A DNA stretch of 64,000 nt from Syntrophobotulus glycolicus DSM 8271 (GCF_000190635.1 NC_015172.1:124001-188000), one strand, 5' to 3'; counted from the stretch's first letter, positions 17,790-27,034 are shown. Notes: generated by a model from the sequence alone, not told the origin. Program-made: numbers and translations.

Positions 17790-18512
17790 ATGAAAAAGAT
17801 TCAATATATTTTATTTGATTGTATGGAAACTTTAATTGATTTTACAGAATTACCCCGAGAGAAAGAATATGCCATGTGGTCATATTCTGGATCAGGGATA
17901 GAAAACTGCTGGCCCGATTTTGAAGAATTTTTACAGTCCTTCCTGGAAATGCGCCAATATTTTCAAAATCGCACACCAAAGCATAAGGAATATTCTATTC
18001 TGGAAAGATATGAAATGATGGTGAGCAAGCATGACCTTGCAAAAAATCTTTCTCTTACTCAAGAGGAGCGTATGACCATTGTGAAAAAGCTTTGTAAAAA
18101 CTTTTGGGACAACTACACAAAACGGTGTTTTGTCAGTCCTGAAGTGGAGGCTTTGTTGAAAAGTCTGAGAAACAAGACAGGACTTGGCGTTGTATCCAAC
18201 TTTATTGTACCGGGAGGTTTAGAAGAACTGCTGATATCCAAGCAAATCAGGGGATACTTTAATTTCGTCCTCAGCTCAGCTGAATTAGGCTGGCGAAAAC
18301 CTCATCGCCTCATTTATGAAAAGGCTTTGGCAGAAGCAGGGACAAGTGTCCGTGAAATGATTTTTATCGGAGATGATCTCAATAATGACTATCATGCGCC
18401 AAGAGAAATGGGTATCCGCTCACTCCTTTATGACCGTAAAAACAAACATCCGGAAATCAGGGAACGTTTTTCTTCCTTTGAACAAATCGAAAAAATCCTG
18501 GAGATGAAGTAG
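17790..18512 (+). CDS. HAD-superfamily hydrolase, haloacid-dehalogenase-like
   Basis: 240 residues. HAD motif I is FDCMETLID: the nucleophile Asp is present, but the residue two on is Met, not the Asp needed as acid/base by phosphatases. This resembles L-2-haloacid dehalogenases and other non-phosphatase HADs. Motif II VVSNF, motif III lysine in WRKPH and motif IV FIGDDLNNDYHAPREMG are intact. Cap region about 15-120. The ATG at 17790 is preferred over one 66 bp upstream because a purine-rich AGAGGAAAAGAGAG lies before it. No neighbour points to a substrate. Confidence 0.82.
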   Translation: MKKIQYILFDCMETLIDFTELPREKEYAMWSYSGSGIENCWPDFEEFLQSFLEMRQYFQNRTPKHKEYSILERYEMMVSKHDLAKNLSLTQEERMTIVKKLCKNFWDNYTKRCFVSPEVEALLKSLRNKTGLGVVSNFIVPGGLEELLISKQIRGYFNFVLSSAELGWRKPHRLIYEKALAEAGTSVREMIFIGDDLNNDYHAPREMGIRSLLYDRKNKHPEIRERFSSFEQIEKILEMK

Positions 18513-18572
18513 TCCTTCAACCTTTTTGTGATCGTAAAAATTATTGGGTCTTGATTTCTGAAGAGAAAGCAG

Positions 18573-18611
18573 CTATTATGTCATTAATATCGTATTGAAG
18601 TGACATAATAG
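18573..18611. repeat. 11-bp inverted repeat upstream of efflux operon
   Basis: CTATTATGTCA (18573-18583) and TGACATAATAG (18601-18611) are exact reverse complements separated by 17 bp. It lies about 140 bp before the HlyD-type gene and could be an operator for the TetR regulator of the operon, or a hairpin ending the HAD transcript; no T-run follows. Confidence 0.55.
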
Positions 18612-18747
18612 ACATCTTGAAATAAGAAAACAGCAAAATTCAGATAAACAAAATAACATTAAATTTCGTCGTACGATAAGAGCAGAGATCACAGTCATGA
18701 TGGATCAATCGTACAGAAAAAAATTAATCTTGAGGAAGATGAGAAAT

Positions 18748-19767
18748 ATGGCTGAGCATAAAAAAAGAAAATTGGTCATTGCTGTTCTGGTTGCTGTGTT
18801 GGCAAGCGGCAGTTTCCTTGTTTGGAGATATTGGCCGCCTGCCGACCAAAATACGATCATGGCTTCAGGAACAATTGAGACCATGAAGGTAGAACTTAAT
18901 GCCAAGAATCAGGGGACTTTACAGGGTTTTTCTCTTAAAGAGGGGGATCAGGTAAAAGCAGGACAGCTTGTCGCCCGCATATCCCGAAATGATTTGGTTG
19001 CGCAGAAAGAACGAGATGCTCTAAATGTGGAAATTGCCAGGAATAAATGGAATGATCTTCAGTCCGGAGCCACTGAACAGGAAAGGAAAGAAGCGGGAGC
19101 CGGAGTAAACATAGCACAGGTTACCTTAGATCAGGCGAAAAAGGATTTGGAACGGGCGGAAGAATTATTTTCGCAGGGGAGCCTTGCTCAGACAGAAATT
19201 GAAGCCGTACGAAATAAATATTCCATTGCCCGGAATCAGCTGGCGACCGCGGAGGCCAAATTGAGCCTTATCGAAGAAGGGACACGTATCGACCAAATCA
19301 AGGCTGCTGAGAATCAAGTGAAATTGAATCAGGCGGTGTTGAAATCTTCTCAGGCTGTTCTGGAAGATCTCAACTTATATTCCCCGATTGACGGGATCAT
19401 TCAAACCAAGAATCGTGAAAACGGAGAGTTTGTTTCTCTTGGATCAAACTTGGCGACCATCTCTGATTTAACGAAATGCTGGATTAATGTTTATGTTCCA
19501 ACCACAGATCTTCCTTATATTAAGATTGGGGGCAAGGTAACCTTTTCTGTCAGCGGGACAGAGAGGGTTTTTGAGGGGACGGTTGCCGAGATTGCAAGCA
19601 AAGGGGAATTTACTCCCAAAAGTATTCAGACCGCAGAAGAGAGAGCGAATATCGTCTACAAGGTGAAAATTAATGCTGACAATAAGGAAGGTTTGCTTAA
19701 ACCCGGGATGCCTGCTGATGTGGTCATCGAGAAGAACGGTACGGAACCGGGTATTGGGGCGTCATGA
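18748..19767 (+). CDS. HlyD-family membrane fusion (adaptor) protein of ABC exporter
   Basis: 339 residues. One N-terminal transmembrane anchor (about 10-30), a barrel-sandwich half (LNAKNQGTLQGFSLKEGDQVKAGQLVARI), a coiled-coil hairpin about 85-195 rich in Glu/Lys/Ala, the second lipoyl half (LYSPIDGIIQTKN) and a beta-barrel. Resembles E. coli YbhG. The ATG at 18748 has AGGAAG 9 nt upstream; an in-frame ATG at 18697 has no ribosome site. The stop overlaps the first ATPase gene by 4 bp. Links the exporter to the cell exterior. Confidence 0.88.
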   Translation: MAEHKKRKLVIAVLVAVLASGSFLVWRYWPPADQNTIMASGTIETMKVELNAKNQGTLQGFSLKEGDQVKAGQLVARISRNDLVAQKERDALNVEIARNKWNDLQSGATEQERKEAGAGVNIAQVTLDQAKKDLERAEELFSQGSLAQTEIEAVRNKYSIARNQLATAEAKLSLIEEGTRIDQIKAAENQVKLNQAVLKSSQAVLEDLNLYSPIDGIIQTKNRENGEFVSLGSNLATISDLTKCWINVYVPTTDLPYIKIGGKVTFSVSGTERVFEGTVAEIASKGEFTPKSIQTAEERANIVYKVKINADNKEGLLKPGMPADVVIEKNGTEPGIGAS

Positions 19768-20642
19768 TCAGGGCTGAGGGGATCAGTAAAAGCTTTGGGC
19801 AGATAGAAGCGGTCAAGCAGATAGATATGATTGTCAGCGAAGGAGAGATTGTCGGACTGGTCGGTCCGGACGGGGCCGGGAAGACTACACTCATGCGGAT
19901 TCTGGTGGACTTGCTGGTACCGGACGAAGGTTCGGTAAGGGTCTTTGGCAGGGAGTATGGCTATATGCCCCAACGCTTCAGTCTGTACGGAGACTTAAAA
20001 GTGATAGAAAATCTGATCTTCTTCGGGTCCTTATACGGTTTAAGTAAAAAAATAATTGCGCAGCGGTCTGAGGAAATTCTCGCTTTGACGAATCTGGCTC
20101 AATTTAAGGATCGTTTTGCAGATAACCTGTCAGGTGGGATGAAACAAAAGCTTGCCCTGACCTGTGCTTTGGTCACCAGGCCCAGGCTTCTGATTTTGGA
20201 TGAACCGACATACGGGGTAGATCCGGAATCCCGCAAAGAATTTTGGAAAATCCTTTATGATCTGAACGGACAGGGACTGACGATTCTTGTTTCCACACCA
20301 TATATGGATGAGGCTGAACTCTGTACAAAAGTGGCTTTTATGGATAAGGGAAGGTTTACAGCCTTTGATTCACCGAAGAAGCTAAAGGAAGAATTCCCCG
20401 GTGAGGTTTGGGAAATTGGCTCAGACAGCCGTGATCCCGGAGTTTTTGATCATGTTCCCGGGATAAAGGATTCTTCCCTTTTTGGGGATAGATACCGCCT
20501 AATCACGGAAAGCTGTGACGGACAGGCTTTTGAGCAAATGATTTCCAGTATGTTGAAAGAAGCCGGGTATGGGCTGGAATTTATCCGGCAAGTACCGTCG
20601 TCAATGGAAGATGTGTTTGTGATGCTGTCCGGAGGAGAATAA
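19764..20642 (+). CDS. ABC-2 type exporter ATP-binding protein (first ATPase)
   Basis: 292 residues. Walker A GPDGAGKTTL (about residue 34), Q-loop MPQRFSLYGDLKV, signature LSGGMKQKL, Walker B LLILDEPTYGVDP; then a C-terminal extension of about 70 residues as in DrrA/CcmA-type exporters. Corresponds to the N-terminal half of the two-domain E. coli YbhF. The start overlaps the HlyD stop; 3 bp separate it from the second ATPase. Confidence 0.9.
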   Translation: MIRAEGISKSFGQIEAVKQIDMIVSEGEIVGLVGPDGAGKTTLMRILVDLLVPDEGSVRVFGREYGYMPQRFSLYGDLKVIENLIFFGSLYGLSKKIIAQRSEEILALTNLAQFKDRFADNLSGGMKQKLALTCALVTRPRLLILDEPTYGVDPESRKEFWKILYDLNGQGLTILVSTPYMDEAELCTKVAFMDKGRFTAFDSPKKLKEEFPGEVWEIGSDSRDPGVFDHVPGIKDSSLFGDRYRLITESCDGQAFEQMISSMLKEAGYGLEFIRQVPSSMEDVFVMLSGGE

Positions 20643-20645
20643 GGC

Positions 20646-21557
20646 ATGGAATATGTAATCACCACAGACAGGCTGACCCGCAAGTTCGGAGAATTCACGG
20701 CTGTCGATAAGGTTTCTTTCCAGGTGCGCAAAGGAGAAGTTTTCGGTTTTCTAGGCCCGAACGGGGCGGGAAAATCGACAATGATACGGATGCTTTGCGG
20801 AATTTTGGAGCCAACCGGGGGAGAAGCCACTGTTTTGGGTTACAGATTAGATCAAGATCCGGAAAAAATAAAAAAAAATATTGGCTATATGTCTCAAAAA
20901 TTCAGTTTATATCATGATCTGACCGTTAAGGAAAATCTGAATTTCTATGCGGGGATTTATGAAATTTCCAGGAGAGAAGCCGGGCCCAGAATCAAAGAAA
21001 TGATTGAGATGGCGGGGCTTACCGGGAGAGAAAACGAATTTGCGGTGAATTTAAGCGGCGGATGGAAGCAAAGACTGGCCCTGGGCTGTGCAATATTGGC
21101 CCGCCCGCCGTTGGTTTTTCTTGACGAACCGACAAGCGGAGTAAGTCCGACCAGCCGCAGGAGATTCTTTCACATCATCCGGGAACTGGTCAGGGAAGGG
21201 ACGACAGTCATGGTTTCAACCCATTTTATGGACGAGGCCCAAAGATGTCATAGGCTGGGATTTATTTCTTCAGGACAATTAATGGCTGTTGATACTCCGG
21301 AAAATCTAAAAAAGAAGGTCATTGAAGGGTTAATGGTGGAATTGGATCTGCCCAATTCCTTAACCAGGATGCAGGAAATTAAAAACCTGGAATTTGTACG
21401 GGAGTGCACCATCCATGGAGCTTTGCTGCATGTTCTTCTAAGCAACGAAGAGGATAAAACTGAATTGGAGAAAAGCACCGGAGCTCAGGCTAAAATTATT
21501 GAGCCGTCCTTGGAAGACGTTTTTATTGCCTTATCTCACAAGGGGGGAAAAGCATGA
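20646..21557 (+). CDS. ABC-2 type exporter ATP-binding protein (second ATPase)
   Basis: 303 residues. Walker A GPNGAGKSTM, Q-loop MSQKFSLYHDLTV, signature LSGGWKQRL, Walker B LVFLDEPTSGVSP (a Ser replaces the usual Asp after the glutamate loop), then SLEDVFIALSH at the C terminus. Corresponds to the C-terminal half of YbhF, so the pair is a split version of that fusion. GGAG site present. Overlaps the permease gene by 4 bp (ATGA). Confidence 0.9.
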   Translation: MEYVITTDRLTRKFGEFTAVDKVSFQVRKGEVFGFLGPNGAGKSTMIRMLCGILEPTGGEATVLGYRLDQDPEKIKKNIGYMSQKFSLYHDLTVKENLNFYAGIYEISRREAGPRIKEMIEMAGLTGRENEFAVNLSGGWKQRLALGCAILARPPLVFLDEPTSGVSPTSRRRFFHIIRELVREGTTVMVSTHFMDEAQRCHRLGFISSGQLMAVDTPENLKKKVIEGLMVELDLPNSLTRMQEIKNLEFVRECTIHGALLHVLLSNEEDKTELEKSTGAQAKIIEPSLEDVFIALSHKGGKA

Positions 21558-22669
21558 GAAGAATAGTGGCAGTTATGCATAAAGAGTTTTTACAAATGCG
21601 TAGGGACAGGATGACATTGGCCTTGACGGTTATGCTGCCCTTTATCCAATTAATTCTTTTTGGCTTTGCTATTCAGACAGAAGTAAAACATATTCCCACT
21701 GCCATATTTGACCAGTCCCTCTCTGAAGAGAGCCGGGATCTTTTAAGCTCTTTCACCGCTTCCGGTTATTTTGAGGTGCGATATGCCGCCCAAAGCATCA
21801 ATGAAGTGGATTCCCTGATTGACAGCGGCAAGGTCAAGGCCGGAATCATAGTCCCGGGGGATTTTGCCGGCATGGTGCAAAAAGGAGAATCAGCTTCAGT
21901 ACAGCTTATTGTTGATGCCAGTGATAATATGGTAGCGAATCAGGCGATGGCAACAGCATCTTCTATTGGATTCTTAAAATCGCAGGAGGCGATCAGCAAA
22001 AAATTACAGGTGGATATGACAGAACCTCTTTATGATATCCGGGTCAGACCATGGTACAATCCCGGCGGAATCACCGCTTATTATATGGTTCCGGGCATCC
22101 TGGGGATTATTGTGACAATGACGATGGTGATGATGACAGCTACGGCGATTGTAAGAGAAAGAGAAAGAGGCACATTGGAACAATTGATTGTGACACCGAT
22201 CAAATCATATGAATTAATGATTGGAAAAATCCTTCCCTATATCGTGCTTGGATACATCCAAATAACCATAGCTCTTATTGTCGGGGTTGCGGTCTTTAAG
22301 GTCCCGATCAGAGGCAGTTTAACGGAACTTTATGGATTGACATTGTTTTTTATCACGGCATCCCTGGGGCTGGGTTTAATGATTTCCAATGTAGCCAAAA
22401 CGCAAATGCAGGCCTTTCAAATGTCCTTTTTTATCATGCTGCCGAGTATTATCCTTTCGGGATTCATGTTTCCTCGAGAAGCTATGCCCAAGATAATTTA
22501 CTATATCGGGAATTTGATTCCTATCACCTATTTTTTGGAGATTGTCCGCGGTATTATCCTGAAAGGGATTGGAATTGGCTATCTGGCAGGTCAGGTGGTC
22601 AGTCTTATTGTCTTTTCTGTAGTATTTATTGTGATCAGCACCTTGAAATTTAAAAAGAAAATCGCTTAG
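21554..22669 (+). CDS. ABC-2 type exporter permease
   Basis: 371 residues of the YbhS/YbhR (ABC2_membrane_3) family. First helix about 22-42, a large extracytoplasmic loop about 45-170, then five helices from about 175 to 365. The coupling segment RERERGTLEQLIVTPI (about 200-215) is the family hallmark. Only one permease gene is present where E. coli has two (ybhS and ybhR), so a homodimer is likely. Substrate unknown; relatives export drugs or cationic compounds. Confidence 0.9.
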   Translation: MRRIVAVMHKEFLQMRRDRMTLALTVMLPFIQLILFGFAIQTEVKHIPTAIFDQSLSEESRDLLSSFTASGYFEVRYAAQSINEVDSLIDSGKVKAGIIVPGDFAGMVQKGESASVQLIVDASDNMVANQAMATASSIGFLKSQEAISKKLQVDMTEPLYDIRVRPWYNPGGITAYYMVPGILGIIVTMTMVMMTATAIVRERERGTLEQLIVTPIKSYELMIGKILPYIVLGYIQITIALIVGVAVFKVPIRGSLTELYGLTLFFITASLGLGLMISNVAKTQMQAFQMSFFIMLPSIILSGFMFPREAMPKIIYYIGNLIPITYFLEIVRGIILKGIGIGYLAGQVVSLIVFSVVFIVISTLKFKKKIA

Positions 22670-22679
22670 GGGGGTAAAG

Positions 22680-23249
22680 GTGAGAAAAACGCGGGACAAA
22701 ATTCTTTCTGTATATGAAGAAAAATCCGTTGGCGGGGGACGCGGTTTATTTGAGATTTCTCTGGAAGAGCTTGCCCAGGGGGCGGGAATCAACAAAAGAA
22801 CCATTTACCGTTATTTCGGCAGTAAGGAAGAAATTATTGCTGAAATGCTGGACATAATCATGGAAAAAACGGCGTTGAGAATTACAAAAATATTGAGTGA
22901 AGAGAACGATCTGAGAACGATGTTAATTGAAGTGATTAAAACGATCAAGTATCTGGCCAATGGCCGGGTTTTGGAAGATTTACGGCGGCATTATCCTTTG
23001 CTTTGGCAAAAAATTGAGTTGTTTCGCCGGCAAAAAATTCAACAATTCTTTGATTCCCTAATCAACAATCAGAAGATGCGGATACGCTGGCGTGTCAATC
23101 CCATGATTGCGCATGATGTTTTTATCGCCGCACTGGCGGCAGTTCTCAATCCGCAGTATATTTTCGATCATTCCTTAACATTTGAAGAAACAGGAAATGC
23201 GCTTTTGGAGATGTTTATGTTTGGCGCTATGGAACAGACAAACGAATAG
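22680..23249 (+). CDS. TetR-family regulator of the efflux operon
   Basis: 189 residues starting at GTG, preceded by AGGGGGG. The N-terminal helix-turn-helix (about 10-60) includes ISLEELAQGAGINKRTIYRYFGSKEEIIAEM, the characteristic TetR recognition region; the rest is a helical ligand-binding domain without recognisable specificity. Last gene of the exporter operon, 10 bp after the permease, so it probably autoregulates the unit. In E. coli the equivalent regulator (CecR/YbiH) precedes the genes. Confidence 0.88.
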   Translation: MRKTRDKILSVYEEKSVGGGRGLFEISLEELAQGAGINKRTIYRYFGSKEEIIAEMLDIIMEKTALRITKILSEENDLRTMLIEVIKTIKYLANGRVLEDLRRHYPLLWQKIELFRRQKIQQFFDSLINNQKMRIRWRVNPMIAHDVFIAALAAVLNPQYIFDHSLTFEETGNALLEMFMFGAMEQTNE

Positions 23250-23258
23250 ACTCAAAGG

Positions 23259-23281
23259 GGAGGTGCTTTTTCAGCACCTCC
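23259..23281 (+). terminator. Terminator hairpin after efflux operon
   Basis: Arms GGAGGTGCT and AGCACCTCC with a 5-nt loop. The downstream sequence is A/T-rich rather than a clean T-run. Confidence 0.6.
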
Positions 23282-23306
23282 TTAAAATAAAAAAATGTAT
23301 TCCGAT

Positions 23307-23373
23307 TTAACGTTATCTTAACAGATTAACGGGAAATTGATATATTAACGAAGTTGTTTTTTTGATATATTAA
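23307..23373 (+). promoter_or_regulatory. Probable PhoP-type repeats and promoter for polyphosphate operon
   Basis: TTAACG (23307) and TTAACA (23318) are 11 bp apart; further TTAACG copies lie at 23326 and 23345. The last can serve as the -35 region of a promoter with TATTAA (23368-23373) after a 17-bp spacer. A 12-bp direct repeat TTGATATATTAA occurs at 23337-23348 and 23362-23373. The TTAAC elements match the pst PhoP box, suggesting phosphate control. Confidence 0.55.
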
Positions 23374-23400
23374 TGACATAAGGTTTAGGATGGTGGAAAA

Positions 23401-24945
23401 ATGAGCAAAGTTAAGGTTGCATCCGCTATTTACATAGGATCTAATGCTATCCAGCTCAAAATCAGCGAAAATAGAAAAGGAAAAAAACATGATCTGGAAT
23501 TTATTGAATACCCGTTAAATTTAGGGCACGATACTTTTTCCAAAGGTCGGATTACCTTTGAAAAAGCAGAGAAAATATGTGAGGTGATTAATCATTTTTC
23601 CAGGGTAATTAAAGATTATCAGGTTGAGGATAGCTGTGTCGCGGCGACAACAGCTGTTCGCGATGCGGCGAATCAGGAATATATTCTGGATCAGATTTTT
23701 ATCAAAACAGGGAAAAAGGTTCTTGTTCTTGATGATGCGGATGAAAAAAAATTAATCTGTAAAGAAATGCTCAAGAAAATACAAGCATTCGAAATGCTTG
23801 AGAATACAGAGGCGTTGATGGTCTATCTGGGGACAGGTACGGTAGGAGTATCAATATATGAAAAAGGGACGATTCCTTTTACCCAAAATATCAGAATGGG
23901 CTCTTTAAAACTCAGTGAAATCATGGAAAGAATGCAGGAACAAATTGAGAAATCCAACACAATTATTGAAGAATATTTGGTGACATTTGCTAATATCTTG
24001 GAAAAACTCATCTCTTTAAAAAAACTCAACCATTTTATTGTATCCGGACAGGAAATGGATCTGATTGCAAGAATCTGCGGAGCAGTAGAGGAGGGAGAGC
24101 TGCTGTTTATTCCGACAGAAAGCTTTAAAGCCAAATATAAGGAATTAATAAATCTCAATGTTGAACAAGTGGCCAGGACTTATGGCTTAAATAAAGATCA
24201 GGCGGAAGGCCTGCTTCCATCGCTGTCTATTTATAATACTTTACTGGTGTTTACTTCGGCGAACAATATTATCCATGCACCCGTAACGCTTTGTGACGCT
24301 TTGCTCTTCAGTATGCTGTACAAAGAGGAAGACAGGGAACTTGAACGCAAATTTGCGGAAAACACCATCATTTCCGCCCAGTCGGTAGGAGAGAAATATA
24401 GGTATGATGCTGAACACGCCGCTACAGTCCAAAAATTTGGATCGATTATTTTTGATCAAACCAAAAAAATCCACGGGCTGGGAGAAAGAGAAAAGCTGCT
24501 CTTGCAGGTAGCCTGCCTATTGCATGATATCGGCAAATATATTAATACAAAAAATCATTACTATCACTCCTATTATTTGATCAAAAACACGGATATTATC
24601 GGATTAAATAACGAGGAAACGGAGATGGCGGCTCAGATTGCCATGTATCATGGTAAAGAGGTGCCCGGGTTGAGTAATGAACATTTCAGCAGGCTGACTA
24701 CTTCACAACGGGCAGTTGTCTCGAAATTGGTAGCGATAATCAGAATGGCGGATGCTCTGGACAGAAGCCACAGTCAAAAATTTAAGCAGTTGGAAGTAAC
24801 ACTCAAAAAAGATGGAATTGAATTAAAGGGAAGCACAGAATGGGATTATGGCCTTGAACAGTGGACATTTAACCGGAAAAGCAGCTTTTTTGAAGAAGTG
24901 TTTGGAATCAAAGCACGGCTGAGGAGAAAAGCCAATGAATTTTGA
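23401..24945 (+). CDS. Ppx/GppA-like protein with HD domain, degenerate active site
   Basis: 514 residues. The N-terminal ~300 residues have the actin-like exopolyphosphatase fold, but the phosphate-binding loops are altered: the usual DIGSNS is YIGSNA (residues 11-16), the DIGGGS-E-L loop is YLGTGTVGV, and the EEA catalytic segment is DEKKLI. The C-terminal HD phosphohydrolase-like domain (from about 320) is intact, with RYDAEHAATV, LLHDIGKY, HYYHS and MYHGK. Probably no longer an exopolyphosphatase; a regulatory or HD-dependent role is possible. Overlaps ppk by 11 bp. Confidence 0.85.
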   Translation: MSKVKVASAIYIGSNAIQLKISENRKGKKHDLEFIEYPLNLGHDTFSKGRITFEKAEKICEVINHFSRVIKDYQVEDSCVAATTAVRDAANQEYILDQIFIKTGKKVLVLDDADEKKLICKEMLKKIQAFEMLENTEALMVYLGTGTVGVSIYEKGTIPFTQNIRMGSLKLSEIMERMQEQIEKSNTIIEEYLVTFANILEKLISLKKLNHFIVSGQEMDLIARICGAVEEGELLFIPTESFKAKYKELINLNVEQVARTYGLNKDQAEGLLPSLSIYNTLLVFTSANNIIHAPVTLCDALLFSMLYKEEDRELERKFAENTIISAQSVGEKYRYDAEHAATVQKFGSIIFDQTKKIHGLGEREKLLLQVACLLHDIGKYINTKNHYYHSYYLIKNTDIIGLNNEETEMAAQIAMYHGKEVPGLSNEHFSRLTTSQRAVVSKLVAIIRMADALDRSHSQKFKQLEVTLKKDGIELKGSTEWDYGLEQWTFNRKSSFFEEVFGIKARLRRKANEF

Positions 24946-27016
24946 AGAAAGTAAATACTTTATTAATCGGGAATTAAGCTGGATTGAATTTAACAAGAGA
25001 GTATTACAGGAAGCATATGATAAAAACTATCCTTTGCTGGAAAGATTAAAATTCTTAGCCATCAGTGCGTCTAATCTGGATGAGTTTTTTATGGTGCGGG
25101 TGGCCAGCATAACGGATTTGGTGGAAGCAGGATTTGCGGGACAAGATGCTTCCGGACTTACACCAAGGGAACAGCTTGAACAAATCGCTGTCCATATTCA
25201 TAAATTTGTGAAAAAGCAGTATAATTGCTTAATAAAATCCATCATTCCCGCTTTTAAAAAAAAAGAAATCATATTTGCCGGTTATGACAAAATGGACGAG
25301 CGGCAAAAAGAATATTTGCATAAACGGTTTGAGGAGCTGATTTATCCTGTTTTAACGCCCTTGGCAGTCGATCAGAGCAGGCCGTTTCCCTTGCTGGCCA
25401 ATAAAAGCCTGAATTTGGCCGTGAGATTAAAGGGGACGGAGGAAGAGCGTTTTGCTCTGGTTCAGGTACCCTCTGTTTTACCAAGAATCATTGAAGTCCC
25501 TTCGGAAAATGGGAAGCGGATTTTCATCTTTTTGGAAGATATTATTATTGAGCATATAGGGTTCATGTTTTCAGGATATAAAGTAGAAGCCGTCTGTCCG
25601 TTTTGTATCACAAGAAATGCTGATTTGGACATTGATGAAGAAGATGCCCAGGATCTCTTGAAAGAAATCGAGGAATCTGTTGCCCGGCGCAAATGGGGGG
25701 CACCGGTAAGATTGGAGATCATCAGGGGCAGTGATATTGAAACCAAACAATTTTTGATTAGGATGTTGGAAATCAGTGAAGCGGAGACATATGAGGTACC
25801 GGTATATCTGGATCTTACCGCGTGGATGCAGCTGATGTCCGTTGAGGGGTTCGAACATTTGAAAGATACCCCCTTAAGTTCTCCAATTCCTCAGGACTTT
25901 TGGGGAAAAGAGGATATTTTTTCTGCGATCAGGGAGAAAGACTGTCTGGTGCACCATCCTTATGAATCCTTTGACTGTGTGACGGATTTTATTCGGCAAG
26001 CGTCCACCGATCCTGACGTATTAGCCATCAAGCAGACACTATACAGGGTCAGCGGCAATTCACCAATCGTCAAATCGCTGATCACTGCAGCCGAACACGG
26101 TAAACAAGTTACGGTTTTGGTAGAACTGAAAGCCAGATTTGACGAAACCAAAAATATTAACTGGGCCAAGATGCTGGAAAAGGCAGGATGTCATGTGGTT
26201 TACGGATTGGTAGGTCTTAAAATTCACTGTAAAGCCGCCTTAGTGATCCGCCGGGAAGAGGAGGGAATCAGGCGGTATGTTCATATGGGCACAGGAAACT
26301 ATAATGACCAGACAGCCAAGCTTTATACAGATATCGGGATATTTACCTGCAGGGACTCCTTTGGAGCAGATATCTCCGCTCTTTTTAATTTTTTAACAGG
26401 GTATTCCATGGTCCCGACATGGAAAAAGATTGAGACGGCACCCTTTTCTCTCCGCCTTTTTTTCGACAGGATGATTGAGAATGAAATTGAACAGGTTAAA
26501 CAAGGGGGAAAAGGCCGGATTATTGCTAAAATGAACTCTCTTGCCGACAAGGAGATCATTAACATGCTTTATAAAGCATCTGCTGCAGGGGTGGAAATCG
26601 TACTGATCGTCAGAGGAATATGTTGTCTGCGTTCCGGGATAAGCGGATTGAGTGAAAATATTGTGGTCATCAGTATTGTCGGTAAGTTTTTGGAACACAG
26701 CCGTATCTATTATTTCGAAAATGGCGGACAGCCGAAAATCTACCTGTCCAGTGCCGATTTAATGACCAGGAACCTGGACCGGAGAGTAGAAATCGCTTTT
26801 CCTGTCGAGCAGGAAAGACTGAAGAGAAGATTAATAGAGATTTTGAAAATATCTATGGAAGATACGGTAAAGGTAAGAATTCAGAGAAAAGATGGCACTT
26901 ATGCCAAAATCGACAAGAGAGGAAAACCTCAGGTTCAATCCCAAATGGTTTTTTATGAAAAAGCAAAGAAGGCTGTGGAACAATTACAGGGCCAAGCTTT
27001 TGACCAGATAGATTAA
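24935..27016 (+). CDS. ppk1: Polyphosphate kinase 1
   Basis: 693 residues, the normal length for PPK1. N-terminal helical domain with NRELSWIEFNKRVLQEA, the head domain, then two phospholipase-D-like domains: the autophosphorylated histidine lies in GLKIHCKAALV, and the second catalytic histidine in FLEHSRIYYF with YLSSADLMTRNLDRR after it. Transfers the gamma phosphate of ATP reversibly onto polyphosphate. Flanked by two Ppx/GppA-like genes. Its start lies inside the upstream gene, implying coupled translation. Confidence 0.96.
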   Translation: MNFEESKYFINRELSWIEFNKRVLQEAYDKNYPLLERLKFLAISASNLDEFFMVRVASITDLVEAGFAGQDASGLTPREQLEQIAVHIHKFVKKQYNCLIKSIIPAFKKKEIIFAGYDKMDERQKEYLHKRFEELIYPVLTPLAVDQSRPFPLLANKSLNLAVRLKGTEEERFALVQVPSVLPRIIEVPSENGKRIFIFLEDIIIEHIGFMFSGYKVEAVCPFCITRNADLDIDEEDAQDLLKEIEESVARRKWGAPVRLEIIRGSDIETKQFLIRMLEISEAETYEVPVYLDLTAWMQLMSVEGFEHLKDTPLSSPIPQDFWGKEDIFSAIREKDCLVHHPYESFDCVTDFIRQASTDPDVLAIKQTLYRVSGNSPIVKSLITAAEHGKQVTVLVELKARFDETKNINWAKMLEKAGCHVVYGLVGLKIHCKAALVIRREEEGIRRYVHMGTGNYNDQTAKLYTDIGIFTCRDSFGADISALFNFLTGYSMVPTWKKIETAPFSLRLFFDRMIENEIEQVKQGGKGRIIAKMNSLADKEIINMLYKASAAGVEIVLIVRGICCLRSGISGLSENIVVISIVGKFLEHSRIYYFENGGQPKIYLSSADLMTRNLDRRVEIAFPVEQERLKRRLIEILKISMEDTVKVRIQRKDGTYAKIDKRGKPQVQSQMVFYEKAKKAVEQLQGQAFDQID

Positions 27017-27034
27017 TTCAGCCCTCTGTGAGAC

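Noticed and set aside
20646-22669. Efflux operon as a bacteriocin or lantibiotic immunity system
   Set aside because: Gene set (HlyD, two ATPases, YbhS/R-type permease, TetR) matches the drug/cation exporter family; no precursor peptide or modification enzyme adjoins.
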